Assembly: GCF_900156575.1 (NCBI RefSeq)
Contig: NZ_FTNY01000001.1
Span: 186,001-250,000 of the forward strand
From: Chryseobacterium shigense
GTDB taxonomy: Bacteria; Bacteroidota; Bacteroidia; Flavobacteriales; Weeksellaceae
Direction: 5' to 3'
Length of the DNA: 64,000 bases
Shown here piece after piece: positions 9,159 through 18,136 of the stretch (the stretch's first letter is position 1; every line of letters begins with the position of its first letter). The position numbers were made by a program, and so were the translations under genes. A model generated the notes under the pieces. That model was not told the origin of the DNA. It searched no databases and worked only from the letters and a program-made list of their open reading frames with translations.

Positions 9159-10427
9159 ATGAAAAAAAAATTGCTACCGCTTATCTTGCTGGGAAGTATG
9201 CTGTCTTTATTTACTCTGCAGGGGTGTGTTCATGATGCTCTGGAAGGAGAAACTGAAACGGTACAACTTCAGCAAAATCCGCTTTCTTACATCAGAAAAG
9301 AATATGTAAAGGATATGGATATTATTTCGGGAAAGCAGATCGAATGGGAAAATGCCAGAACTTTTAAGCACGACAACAATGTCATCCTTATTTCCGTTCC
9401 GGTAAAAAATGAAAGTGAAAAACTGATTGAAGAATTAACATTCAGAATAGACGGAGACAAGATTTCCGGACATCTATGGAAATTTGAAGCGGTTGAAAAT
9501 TTTTCTTCTGAAGACCACAGACTGGGCGCTCACGAGATCATGAAAAAAATGACCGGAAATGTCACCTATATCGCAATGGAAGGCTCTATGAGATACCAGA
9601 TCAAAGTAGTTGACGGAAAAATTATTTCAGACATTTCATCCAAATTTTCCGGAGACGGGGATATGGATTCTTGCGGAAAAAAATGCCACGGTTCTATTGA
9701 GGAAGTCGTGATCACAATACCTAATCCGCCTACCAACCCACAACCTCCTACAGGGCCACCAATTCCTTCTATCGTTGTCATTCCGCCAACCACTAACCCG
9801 AATGATCCTTGTGTAAAAGCTCAGGCGGGTTCACAAAAAGCGACAGATAATTCCAAGACACAGAAATTCAGTGACGCTAAACAGGGAATACTTAACAATT
9901 TCAACCAGAACGGAAAAGAAAATGGAGTAGGCATGGGAAGAGATACGCCAAACGGAGAGCTGAAAGCAACAGGGGTACAGGAGTTGAATGCTAACAGCGG
10001 TGATATCAGTAATCCATATGCTTATCCTGAAGCCGATATACATAACCATCCTGGAAATACACCTCCATCTGCCGGAGACGTTTACAGTATGATCAAATAT
10101 TACAATAGCCATCCAAGTTTTAATACCAGATATATTGTAACGCCTAACGGGACCGTTTATGCTTTGGTCATCACTAATGCGAATTTATTTGAGTCATTTA
10201 TAACCAATGTCCCTCCAAGTCAGATTCCCGGATTTGCGCCTAATTTCTCCGGAGATATGTTTGCTGACTATGTAGATATTCCAAACAGAGAAACCGGAAT
10301 GGCCCATGTATTAGATAAATACAATTCAGGAATTGCATTAACGAAAATGGATAGCAATGGTAATTTCAAGAAAATCAATGCTAAACCAAACAGCAACGGA
10401 GGATATTCTCAAACTCCCTGTCCTTAA
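9159..10427 (+). CDS. Lipoprotein with a JAB/MPN-like HNHP metallopeptidase-type motif
   Basis: A 422-residue predicted lipoprotein. Residues 1-23 are a signal peptide ending in the lipobox LQGC (Cys23). The first half (about 25-175) is a mixed domain I do not recognise, followed by two close Cys residues (SCGKKC), a Pro-rich linker (about 190-215) and a C-terminal domain. That domain contains DIHNHPGNTPPSAGD, with His295, His297, Ser304 and Asp307 arranged like the zinc-binding HxHP...SxxD motif of JAB/MPN (JAMM, RadC-like) proteins, one residue shorter than the classical spacing. A following YNSHPSFNTRYIVTPNGTVY strand pair also suits the fold. It probably sits on an outer-membrane face. 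Peptidase activity is inference. The nearest alternatives are JAB-like domains of polymorphic toxin systems. Confidence 0.75.
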   Translation: MKKKLLPLILLGSMLSLFTLQGCVHDALEGETETVQLQQNPLSYIRKEYVKDMDIISGKQIEWENARTFKHDNNVILISVPVKNESEKLIEELTFRIDGDKISGHLWKFEAVENFSSEDHRLGAHEIMKKMTGNVTYIAMEGSMRYQIKVVDGKIISDISSKFSGDGDMDSCGKKCHGSIEEVVITIPNPPTNPQPPTGPPIPSIVVIPPTTNPNDPCVKAQAGSQKATDNSKTQKFSDAKQGILNNFNQNGKENGVGMGRDTPNGELKATGVQELNANSGDISNPYAYPEADIHNHPGNTPPSAGDVYSMIKYYNSHPSFNTRYIVTPNGTVYALVITNANLFESFITNVPPSQIPGFAPNFSGDMFADYVDIPNRETGMAHVLDKYNSGIALTKMDSNGNFKKINAKPNSNGGYSQTPCP

Positions 10428-10454
10428 TGTTTTAATACTTTATAACTGCAGAAC

Positions 10455-10480
10455 AAAAGCGGCCTTTTGAGGCCGCTTTT
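10455..10480. terminator. Bidirectional terminator
   Basis: AAAAGCGGCC (10455-10464) pairs with GGCCGCTTTT (10471-10480), loop TTTTGA. T-runs are present on both strands. It serves the lipoprotein gene and possibly the convergent ClC gene. Confidence 0.9.
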
Positions 10481-10557
10481 CTATATTATAAGTCATTGAA
10501 TTTTATATTTTATTTTCGCTGATATCGAAGGGTATAAATACGTTTTAACCTTAAAAA

Positions 10558-12402
10558 TTAATCAGAATATTCTTTTAAAAGCTGTCTGTAACTCATCAGA
10601 ATAGAAGATTTTGAGATAAATCCTACAAAATCATTGTATTCATTGGTTACAGGGAGATTCCATACGCCCGTATCATCAAAAATCTGGAGGATTTCCAAAG
10701 GTTGATTTTCACGGTAAATAACGGCTGGTGGGGCTTTCATAATCTGAGCCACAGTTTGCAGACTATCCATTTCTTTATTAAAAAGATAAGGGCGGATATC
10801 ATCCAGAGTAAGAATTCCTTTTAGTTTTCCGGCTTCATCAACTGCTGCAAAAATATTTTTATTTCCATTTTTCACCAGTTCAAACAATTCTGTCACCGAA
10901 GCATTTTCATTGATGGTTTCTGAATATTGGTCTATAAAATCTTCCGTTCTTAAAGCAAAAAGAAGGTTTTTATCATGCTTGTTCGTGAATATTTTTCCCT
11001 GGTCAGCCAGAGATTTAAGTTCCGGAGAGATCGGAGAAAACCATTTGGCAATAAGATAGGAAATAATGGACACAATCATCAATGGAATAAAAAGATCATA
11101 TCCAAAACTGGACTCAGCGATCAGGAATATAGCGGTAAGCGGCGCATAAAGCACACCACTCATTGCTCCTGCCATTCCCACCAGAACAAGATTGGTGACC
11201 GGAACGTCTGTAAACCCGATATGCTGGCAAACCAACGCAAACAAATAACCTACGGTACCGCCAGCAAAAAGCGACGGGGCAAAGTTTCCGCCATTACCTC
11301 CGCTAAAGATGGTAAAAGATGTTGCAAATGCTTTCAAAAGGCATACCAGCACCAAAAATATAATGATGGTCCAATCGCCAATCTCAAAATACCTGAAAAA
11401 GCTGTTTCTGATAATAGAATGGGTACTTCCATTCGTAAATGCTTTCACCGTTTCATATCCTTCCCCGAACAAAGGAGGAAATAGGACACACAACAGCGAC
11501 AAGACTAAACCTCCGAACATCGCTTTACGCATTCTGGACAATTGAAGTCCTTTGATAAAATGCTCTACCTTTTGGGAAATAACAACAAAATAGCGGGCGT
11601 ACAATCCGGTGACAATCCCCAGAATAAGGTAATAAGGTACATTTTTATAATTGAAAGGCTCTCTGGTGTAAAACCTGAAAAGGATATCTTCCTGAAGCAA
11701 AATTCTGGATAAAAGACTGCCACAGACCGCGGCCACTACCAAAGGAATGAAATCTGTAAAAACCACACCCGTCAAAAGGATTTCAAAAGCAAACATGATC
11801 CCGGCAATCGGAGCATTGAATGCTGAAGCAATTCCGGCTGTAGCACCTGCCGCCAACAAAAGCGTCCGTTCTTTATAACTCAGTCTGTAAGTTTGTGCAT
11901 AATTGGAACCAATTGCAGCTCCCGTAACAGCTATCGGACTTTCGAGACCTGCAGAACCCCCAAGCCCGACTGTCACCGCACTCTGAATGACCTGAGAATA
12001 CATTTTTACCGAAGCTACAATACTGGAATTCTGGGCAATTTCATACAAGATCGCACCGATTCCTTTTCGATCCTGGCCTTTAAACAAAGTAATCACAATC
12101 CCTGTTGTCAGTACAATCCCTAAAAAAGGAAAAACGATATAAAACAAAATCTGATACTCAAAATGAATATGCGTAATAAAATTGTGAATGGTATGGACAA
12201 GTGTTTTCAGGATCACTCCGGCAAGCCCGGCAGTACACCCCACAAGGATTCCCGAGAGCACCAGAAACTGATTCCTGCTGAGTCTGTTATTCAGCCAGTG
12301 GAGGATCAGCTCGTAGCTGCGTGCTTTTTCCAGTCCGTACTCTTGAAAGTCTCTTTTAAATTTTAGGAAGCTTAGATACTTTTTTTTATTGTGAATTTTC
12401 AC
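10558..12402 (-). CDS. ClC-family chloride channel/antiporter with C-terminal CBS pair
   Basis: Inner-membrane anion channel or Cl-/H+ exchanger. After a basic cytosolic N-terminus, about residues 45-450 form the multi-helix ClC domain. The selectivity-filter loops are recognisable: GKGIG near 113, GGSAGLESP with the gating-type glutamate at 154, and GGNGGNFAPSLFAGG. Residues from about 470 to the end form two CBS domains (INENASVTELFELVKNGNKN; MKAPPAVIYRENQPLEILQI), which usually sense adenine nucleotides. At 614 residues it matches the long bacterial ClC-CBS subfamily. It is monocistronic. Whether it is a channel or an exchanger is not clear. The first filter loop reads GKGIG rather than GSGIP. 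Confidence 0.92.
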   Translation of the reverse strand: MKIHNKKKYLSFLKFKRDFQEYGLEKARSYELILHWLNNRLSRNQFLVLSGILVGCTAGLAGVILKTLVHTIHNFITHIHFEYQILFYIVFPFLGIVLTTGIVITLFKGQDRKGIGAILYEIAQNSSIVASVKMYSQVIQSAVTVGLGGSAGLESPIAVTGAAIGSNYAQTYRLSYKERTLLLAAGATAGIASAFNAPIAGIMFAFEILLTGVVFTDFIPLVVAAVCGSLLSRILLQEDILFRFYTREPFNYKNVPYYLILGIVTGLYARYFVVISQKVEHFIKGLQLSRMRKAMFGGLVLSLLCVLFPPLFGEGYETVKAFTNGSTHSIIRNSFFRYFEIGDWTIIIFLVLVCLLKAFATSFTIFSGGNGGNFAPSLFAGGTVGYLFALVCQHIGFTDVPVTNLVLVGMAGAMSGVLYAPLTAIFLIAESSFGYDLFIPLMIVSIISYLIAKWFSPISPELKSLADQGKIFTNKHDKNLLFALRTEDFIDQYSETINENASVTELFELVKNGNKNIFAAVDEAGKLKGILTLDDIRPYLFNKEMDSLQTVAQIMKAPPAVIYRENQPLEILQIFDDTGVWNLPVTNEYNDFVGFISKSSILMSYRQLLKEYSD

Positions 12403-12683
12403 CTGGGAACCAATTTAAAACCATAATGGTTTCGTAAATTTATGAAATATCTTTATAAAAATTTCGACCCGGGCAGCCATAAAATGATCTAAAAGCCAAA
12501 TAATAAGCTGTCAGTCAGTGTTTTCAATAGCTTTAAAATATTTCTTATAAATTTTAACGGGGTATATTTTCTAAGATTAAAAAGCACTTTTAATCTTATA
12601 ACAGGTCTCTGCAAATGATGAACTGAATACAGGTCTGCACGATGTTTGCATCTTATTCATGACCAATACTTAAATAGAATCAT

Positions 12684-13676
12684 ATGAATACAGACATTTT
12701 AACAGAAAAGCACAGAGTAGGATTAGGTGGGGTAGCCATAGGAACTGCCTTTGAAAATATAAGTGATGAAAAATCTCATCAGATACTTCAGGAAGCCTGG
12801 GATATGGGAATCCGATACTTCGATACCTCTCCGTGGTATGGACTTACAAAAAGTGAGCGAAGATTCGGAAGCTTTCTTAAAGAGAAAGACAGAAACGATT
12901 TTATATTTTCCACGAAGGTAGGACGGCTTTTTCATGAAGTACCGGAATCACAGGTCCCGCCGACCATGTGGAAAAAACCATTGAATTATGATTTTAAACA
13001 TGATTATACCGCTGATGCGATCAAGCGGTCTATTGCAGACAGTTTGCAAAGAACCGGGCTCAATCATATTGACATAGTATATATTCATGATCTGTCTGAA
13101 GATCAGGTAGGAGACCGTTATCCTTATTTTCTGAAACAGGCCAGGGAAGGAGCATTCAAAGTTCTTTCCGAACTGCGTGATCAGGGAATCATCAAAGCAT
13201 GGGGCATGGGCGTGAATAAAATTGAACCTATTTTGGACTGTATTGAATCTGCGGATCCGGACCTCTGTCTTTCAGCAACACAATATTCAATCTTAGAACA
13301 TGAAGATGCGGTTGACAGGCTGCTCCCGGCGGTTAAAAAAGCAGGGGTGAAGCTAGTCTCAGGTGCTGGATATAATTCGGGATATATTGCCGGAAGAGAA
13401 AGATACAATTACAAAGATGTTATTCCAAAAGGAATGGCAGAAAAGCGGACCAGAATATCCGAAATAGCCAAGAAATACAATACCAATATTGTACATGCCG
13501 CACTGCATTTTGTATTAGCCTCTGATGAATTTGCGTCCATAATTCCCGGAGCCAGTACAACAGAACAGGTAAAAGATAATGTAAACGGACTTAATGCAAT
13601 CATTCCGGCAGACTTTTGGAATGAACTAAAATCTGAAGGGTTAATCTATAATAAAGCACAGGTTCCCAGCTATTAA
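12684..13676 (+). CDS. Aldo/keto reductase (aldose 1-dehydrogenase type)
   Basis: A 330-residue NAD(P)-dependent aldo/keto reductase. Catalytic residues appear as YFDTSPWYG (Asp, Tyr), FSTKVGR (Lys) and VYIHDL (His). The long loop after the Lys strand (HEVPESQVPPTMWKKPLNYD) and the closing IIPGASTTEQVKDN resemble D-threo-aldose 1-dehydrogenase/L-fucose dehydrogenase relatives, which oxidise free sugars to lactones. The small lipoprotein gene follows 44 bp later on the same strand and may share the transcript. The sugar-dehydrogenase assignment is inference from overall resemblance. Confidence 0.88.
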   Translation: MNTDILTEKHRVGLGGVAIGTAFENISDEKSHQILQEAWDMGIRYFDTSPWYGLTKSERRFGSFLKEKDRNDFIFSTKVGRLFHEVPESQVPPTMWKKPLNYDFKHDYTADAIKRSIADSLQRTGLNHIDIVYIHDLSEDQVGDRYPYFLKQAREGAFKVLSELRDQGIIKAWGMGVNKIEPILDCIESADPDLCLSATQYSILEHEDAVDRLLPAVKKAGVKLVSGAGYNSGYIAGRERYNYKDVIPKGMAEKRTRISEIAKKYNTNIVHAALHFVLASDEFASIIPGASTTEQVKDNVNGLNAIIPADFWNELKSEGLIYNKAQVPSY

Positions 13677-13720
13677 CAGTTATTTCTCAATCCATTTATT
13701 TCATTTTTAAATTGATTCCT

Positions 13721-14257
13721 ATGATCCGCAAAATATCTCTAAAGATTTTACTGATAATTTCTGTAGGTACCGTCCTTTACTCCTGCACCAATAAAAAGGC
13801 AGAAGATCTTCAATCGCTTCTGGATAAAAAAGAAGCCCGGACATCTGCCATGCTGATCGGTGAAACAGGATTTGAATCGGTGAAACTGGACGATCTGATT
13901 GCTCATGATTATACAAAAGCACTGTCTGTTATTGAAAAAGAAGAAGCAGAATTCAATACAATCATTGAAGACATTCAAAAAGCGAATACTGACGGTATTC
14001 CGAAAGGAAAGGAAGTACAACAGGCGGCTATCAGTTATTATATTGCTCTGAAAGATCTTTTTATGTTTTCCAGAAAGGAAATAGAACAGGAGAAAATAAT
14101 GCGGAACAGCAAAACCGAAAAAGAAATCCGTGCTGCACAGGACCAAATGCTTGAACTGGGAAGAGAAAAGCAAAAATTATATCAGAAAGTTTTCAAAGCA
14201 GATGAAAAACTCTTTACCGTAAAAAGGCAGTTTGAATCTGAAAATCAATTGAAATAA
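13721..14257 (+). CDS. Small predicted lipoprotein, unknown function
   Basis: A 178-residue protein starting at ATG 13721; an in-frame TTG at 13712 is less likely. It has an N-terminal signal peptide ending in VLYSC (Cys22), so it is predicted to be lipid-anchored. The rest is almost entirely helical and charged, with many K, E and Q residues (QEKIMRNSKTEKEIRAAQDQ), which suggests a coiled coil. I do not recognise the family. It lies behind the aldo/keto reductase and ends inside its terminator. Confidence 0.75.
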   Translation: MIRKISLKILLIISVGTVLYSCTNKKAEDLQSLLDKKEARTSAMLIGETGFESVKLDDLIAHDYTKALSVIEKEEAEFNTIIEDIQKANTDGIPKGKEVQQAAISYYIALKDLFMFSRKEIEQEKIMRNSKTEKEIRAAQDQMLELGREKQKLYQKVFKADEKLFTVKRQFESENQLK

Positions 14258-14299
14258 TATTCTGGTCAGGGTTTAAACTTTGACCAGAATATTTTATTT
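14256..14299 (+). terminator. Rho-independent terminator
   Basis: AATATTCTGGTCA (14256-14268) pairs with TGACCAGAATATT (14281-14293), thirteen pairs, then a T-rich tail. It overlaps the stop codon of the small lipoprotein gene. Confidence 0.88.
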
Positions 14300-14426
14300 T
14301 CCGGAGACTTTGCCCAAGAGTAATATGTGTATGGTAAGCATTTATAAAACTGTATTTTCAATATGCTTTTGGAGCTCAGCCGTTTCCTTCTTCCGGCTTC
14401 AAACTTCCTGACATCAGATCAGATTA

Positions 14427-15230
14427 TCAGACGACTTTCGCGGTACGTACAATTCTGGACAAAAGTGCAGGAAAGAATCTTTTAAGGTAGGTTCCCATCA
14501 CTTCCTGCCCGCCAATAGAAGCCTGGTTTTTCTTTTTTTCTATAGCTGCAAGCATTTTTTCGGCAAAAATATCAGTCCGCATTCCATTCATATTAGCATC
14601 ATCCATCGTTCCGTGCACTGAGCCGTTTCCGGTCAATGCATTAATAGAAATAGGGGTCTGTATAAAACCAGGGCAGATCATGGTCACAACAATATTCTTG
14701 GTATATATTTCAGCACGCAATGAATCAAAAAAGCCGTGAAGTGCATGTTTTGCGGCGGCATAACTGCTTCGCATCGGAGCTCCGAAAACGCCCATCAGAC
14801 TGGATACGACCGCAATATGCCCGCCACCATTCCTGATCATGTAGGGAAGAATAGCCTTCGTAAGGGCAACTGTACCTATAAAATCAATATCCATTAAACG
14901 TTTATCAACCTCTATATCTGTATCTATAGCCAAAGATCGCTGGGAGATTCCGGCGTTATTGATCAGTAGATCAATTTTTCCAAATTTTTCTATTGCTTCA
15001 GCCGCAATATCTGGCATGTTTTTGTAATCTTCCAGATCCAGAGGAAGTACCGCGAAACGGTTGGCATTTAATCCGGCCTTTTCTGCAACAGCATACAAAA
15101 GATCTTTATTTCTTGAGGAAAGAATGATTTTTGCAGTGCTTTTTGCAGCCAGCTCATTAATAAGAGCTTCTCCGATTCCTGATGAAGCTCCGGTGATCCA
15201 AACTACCTTATTATCGAAATATGTGTTCAT
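14427..15230 (-). CDS. Short-chain dehydrogenase/reductase
   Basis: Classical SDR of 267 residues. A Rossmann NAD(P)-binding motif TGASSGIG stands near residue 14, NNAG follows strand 4 (LLINNAGIS), the catalytic Ser is in VVSSLMGVFG and the active-site YxxxK is YAAAK. It resembles DHRS7-like/SDR family oxidoreductases. It lies 77 bp downstream of the FAD-binding dehydrogenase on the same strand, so the two redox enzymes may be co-expressed. The substrate is unknown. Confidence 0.9.
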   Translation of the reverse strand: MNTYFDNKVVWITGASSGIGEALINELAAKSTAKIILSSRNKDLLYAVAEKAGLNANRFAVLPLDLEDYKNMPDIAAEAIEKFGKIDLLINNAGISQRSLAIDTDIEVDKRLMDIDFIGTVALTKAILPYMIRNGGGHIAVVSSLMGVFGAPMRSSYAAAKHALHGFFDSLRAEIYTKNIVVTMICPGFIQTPISINALTGNGSVHGTMDDANMNGMRTDIFAEKMLAAIEKKKNQASIGGQEVMGTYLKRFFPALLSRIVRTAKVV

Positions 15231-15307
15231 TTTTTTTCATCTTAATTTTTAATACGGACTTTCAAAAATTCAGGATGTACTTACAAAGCAAAATGGTGTA
15301 TCCACTT

Positions 15308-16984
15308 TTAAGAATCAGAATTTTTTTTCAGCCCGGCAATATATTGTCCCGCTTTCATTCCGGAAAAGATACATCCTCCGAGAAATGTTCCTTCCAGAGC
15401 CCGGTAGCCATGCATTCCTCCACCGCCAAAACCAGCAGCTTCTCCTGCTGCGTAGAGGCCTTCAATCACCGTGTCATCTTCCCTTAAAACCTGTCCGTTA
15501 AGATTGGTTTTTATGCCACCCAATGTTTTTCGCGTAAGAATATTCAGGCGTACAGCGATCAGGGGACCATTTTTAGGATCTAATATTTGATGCGGAGCTG
15601 CCACACGACCAAGTTTGTCTCCTATATAATTTCTTGTATTACGGATGTAATTTACCTGGGTGTCTTTCGAAAACTTATGGTCCAGTTCCCGGTCTCTGGC
15701 TTCGATCTGTTCTTTAATTTTTTCGTAATTCAAAAGATGATCACCCGACAGCTCATTCATCCTTTTGACAAGATCCTGCAAATTATCGGAAACAATAAAA
15801 TCCTTTCCATGTTCCTTGAAAGCTTCTACAGGTCCCGGCGCTTTTTTACCAAAGATCCTTTTCAGAAAAAGAACATAGTCTTTATTCGTAATATCCGGGT
15901 TCTGTTCCGATCCTGAAAGGGCAAATTCTTTTTTAATAATTTTCTGGGTCAAAATAAACCAGGAATAGGAAAATCCGGTATCCTGTATATATTTGAGAGT
16001 TCCCAATGTATCAAATCCAGGCAGAAAAGGAGCTGGGAGACGGTTTCCTTTAGCATCGAACCACAGGGAAGATGGACCAGGCAGTATTCTGATGCCATGT
16101 TTCGGCCATATGGGATTCCAGTTCTGTATCCCTTCTGTATAATGCCACATTCTGTCGGGATTGATAATATGTGCTCCGGAATTTTCTGTAATACCGATCA
16201 TTTTTCCATCTACATAGGCAGGAACACCACACACCATATTTTCGGGAGCTTTTCCTAATCTTTCCGGCCAGTTTTTTCGTACCAGTTCATGATTGGCCCC
16301 TATTCCTCCGGAAGCTACCATGATATGAGCAGCGCGATACTCAAATGTTGAGAGGATATTTCTATTGGTGGAAGCCCCTCTTTCTTTATCGTCATTTTCA
16401 AGGATGTCGCCCTTAAGACCTTTTATTTTATTATTTTCCAGAATAAGTTCAGTCACTCGATGTCTGAATTTCATCTGCAGGAGCCCTTTTTCTTTAGCCT
16501 CATAAGCTTTGTCTACAAAAGGTTTCACAACACCTGTTCCGGTTCCCCAGCTGACATGAAAACGGGGGACAGAATTTCCATGACCCGTTGCTGATCCGTC
16601 ACCACGTTCTGCCCATCCCACCATAAACATCAGTTTGATTCCCAGTTTAGAAATGTAGCTGTACTTTTCATAGGCGGCAAATTTAAGATAGGCTTCAGCC
16701 CATTTCCTTGGCCAGTAATCTTCTTTACGGTCAAAGCCGGCCGTTCCTTTCCAGTCCTGAAGAGCAAGCTCATAAGAATCTTTAATTCCTACCCTGCGCT
16801 GTTGCGGAGAATTGATCAAAAAAAGCCCACCAAACGACCAGAATGCCTGCCCGCCGATATTTTGTTCTGTTTCCTGGTCCAGAAGAAGTACTTTTTTCCC
16901 GACATTGGTAATTTCCATAGCAGCTGTGAGCCCGGCCAATCCGGTGCCTACAATGATAACATCAGGTTGGAATTTTTCTTCCAT
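15308..16984 (-). CDS. FAD-binding dehydrogenase (fumarate reductase/3-ketosteroid dehydrogenase-like)
   Basis: A 558-residue flavoprotein. The N-terminal dinucleotide-binding fold is VIIVGTGLAGLTAAMEI, followed by the acidic strand end VLLLDQE. The C-terminal flavin motif YAAGEAAGFGGGGMHGYRAL is typical of the FAD-binding domain 2 family, which contains fumarate reductase flavoproteins, KstD steroid dehydrogenases and the annotated group of FAD-binding dehydrogenases of about 550 residues, which this one matches best in length. There is no signal peptide, so it is probably cytosolic. It is the first gene of a two-gene unit with the SDR. The substrate is unknown. Confidence 0.88.
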   Translation of the reverse strand: MEEKFQPDVIIVGTGLAGLTAAMEITNVGKKVLLLDQETEQNIGGQAFWSFGGLFLINSPQQRRVGIKDSYELALQDWKGTAGFDRKEDYWPRKWAEAYLKFAAYEKYSYISKLGIKLMFMVGWAERGDGSATGHGNSVPRFHVSWGTGTGVVKPFVDKAYEAKEKGLLQMKFRHRVTELILENNKIKGLKGDILENDDKERGASTNRNILSTFEYRAAHIMVASGGIGANHELVRKNWPERLGKAPENMVCGVPAYVDGKMIGITENSGAHIINPDRMWHYTEGIQNWNPIWPKHGIRILPGPSSLWFDAKGNRLPAPFLPGFDTLGTLKYIQDTGFSYSWFILTQKIIKKEFALSGSEQNPDITNKDYVLFLKRIFGKKAPGPVEAFKEHGKDFIVSDNLQDLVKRMNELSGDHLLNYEKIKEQIEARDRELDHKFSKDTQVNYIRNTRNYIGDKLGRVAAPHQILDPKNGPLIAVRLNILTRKTLGGIKTNLNGQVLREDDTVIEGLYAAGEAAGFGGGGMHGYRALEGTFLGGCIFSGMKAGQYIAGLKKNSDS

Positions 16985-17111
16985 TGTATTGATTTGCTTT
17001 TGTGGGTACGTACTCTGTATTTTAGAATAAATATATAAAATATTTAGACTCAGAACACTTAAAATAAGTCAAACATCATTATGCTCATCATAAAGCTCAC
17101 CGGTAAATTCA

Positions 17112-17119
17112 TATCTTTG
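17112..17119 (+). promoter_or_regulatory. -7 promoter element (TATCTTTG)
   Basis: Exact TAnnTTTG match 14 bp before the start of the rhodanese gene, implying a very short leader. Confidence 0.5.
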
Positions 17120-17133
17120 TTAAAATTAGAAAA

Positions 17134-17568
17134 ATGAAATATTGGTTTATGATGGCTTTCCTGGTGTGCTCGATGTTCAACCAGTTTTCTGCCCAGCAAA
17201 AACAGGATCCCTGGAATGAAAGTCAGCTTATGGATCCGGCACTTCTGGCAGCAAGAATTACCGAAAATAAAACAAAAAATGTGGTCATCATTTCCGTTGG
17301 TCCCGAAGCTATTATCAAAGGTTCTGTGGATATTGGCCCTACCCATGACCCTGAAAATCTTGAGAAATTAAGAAACTATCTTAAAAATATTCCTAAAGGA
17401 AAAGAAGTGGTTATTTATTGCGGATGCTGTCCTTTTGTAAAGTGTCCCAACATTCGTCCTGCCTTTAAATTGTTGCAGGAAATGGGATTCAAAAACGCCA
17501 GGCTCTTGAATCTTCCCAAAAACATCAAAGTAGATTGGCTGGATAAAGATTATCCTACAAACGACTAA
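17134..17568 (+). CDS. Secreted rhodanese-like protein
   Basis: A 144-residue protein with an N-terminal signal peptide (MKYWFMMAFLVCSMFNQFSA, then QQ), so probably periplasmic. The rhodanese-like fold is shown by VVIISVGP, then EVVIYCGCCPFVKCPN, where the catalytic-loop Cys lies in a Cys-rich CGCC...KC segment, and the closing ARLLNLPKNIKVDWLDKDYP. Rhodaneses carry sulfur as a persulfide. The next gene, a thioredoxin-like protein, starts one base after this stop codon, so the pair probably acts together in periplasmic thiol or sulfur redox. The extra cysteines are unusual. Confidence 0.85.
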   Translation: MKYWFMMAFLVCSMFNQFSAQQKQDPWNESQLMDPALLAARITENKTKNVVIISVGPEAIIKGSVDIGPTHDPENLEKLRNYLKNIPKGKEVVIYCGCCPFVKCPNIRPAFKLLQEMGFKNARLLNLPKNIKVDWLDKDYPTND

Positions 17569-17569
17569 T

Positions 17570-18061
17570 ATGAAAGCTTTTATTACCCTCTTTTCTGTAT
17601 TGATTTTTACAGGCTATTTCGCCGCTCAACAATCTAAAATAGAAATCGGACAACAGGCTCCGGAAATCACTCTGTCCAGAACGGATGGCAGTTTATTTTC
17701 TCTTTCATCATTAAAAGGGAAAGTGGTGCTGATCGACTTTTGGGCCACCTGGTGCGCTCCGTGTGTCGGGGAGCAACCTGAACTTAAAATGTTATACGAA
17801 ACTTTCTCTGAACAGGTAAAAGGTCAGAAGTTTGAAATCCTGGGGGTTTCTTTAGATAAAAATAAAGAGAGCTGGCAAAAAGCGATAGACCGCTTTGGTA
17901 TCAACTGGATTCAGGTGAGTGATCTTAAGTTTTGGAAAAGTCCCGTAGCGAAAGCTTACGAAATTGAGGAACTTCCTTTTAACATGATTACTGATGGGCA
18001 GGGAAAAATTGTGGCTAAAAACCTTCATGGCAAGGAGCTGGAAGATTTTTTGAGAATATAA
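17570..18061 (+). CDS. TlpA/ResA-like thioredoxin-fold protein
   Basis: A 163-residue exported thiol-disulfide oxidoreductase. A signal peptide (MKAFITLFSVLIFTGYFAA) precedes an AhpC/TSA-like start (QAPEITLSRTDGSLFSLSSL) and the active site FWATWCAPC, a WCxPC motif. The cis-Pro region is EELPFNMI. Such proteins keep periplasmic or cytochrome c cysteines reduced. It is coupled to the rhodanese gene with a one-base gap and followed by a strong terminator, so the two form a complete operon. Confidence 0.92.
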   Translation: MKAFITLFSVLIFTGYFAAQQSKIEIGQQAPEITLSRTDGSLFSLSSLKGKVVLIDFWATWCAPCVGEQPELKMLYETFSEQVKGQKFEILGVSLDKNKESWQKAIDRFGINWIQVSDLKFWKSPVAKAYEIEELPFNMITDGQGKIVAKNLHGKELEDFLRI

Positions 18062-18099
18062 TTTCAGTCAGAACAAATAATTTTTACATCAATAATGAC

Positions 18100-18125
18100 A
18101 GAGCGGCCATTTGGCCGCTCTTTTT
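18100..18125. terminator. Rho-independent terminator
   Basis: GAGCGGCC (18101-18108) pairs with GGCCGCTC (18113-18120), loop ATTT, plus an A-T closing pair, then TTTTT. It lies between the convergent thioredoxin and GNAT genes. Confidence 0.9.
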
Positions 18126-18136
18126 GAGATATACTT

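Noticed and set aside
10975..11484. Open frame of 169 codons on the plus strand
   Set aside because: It lies fully antisense to the well-supported ClC gene and its translation has no family features.
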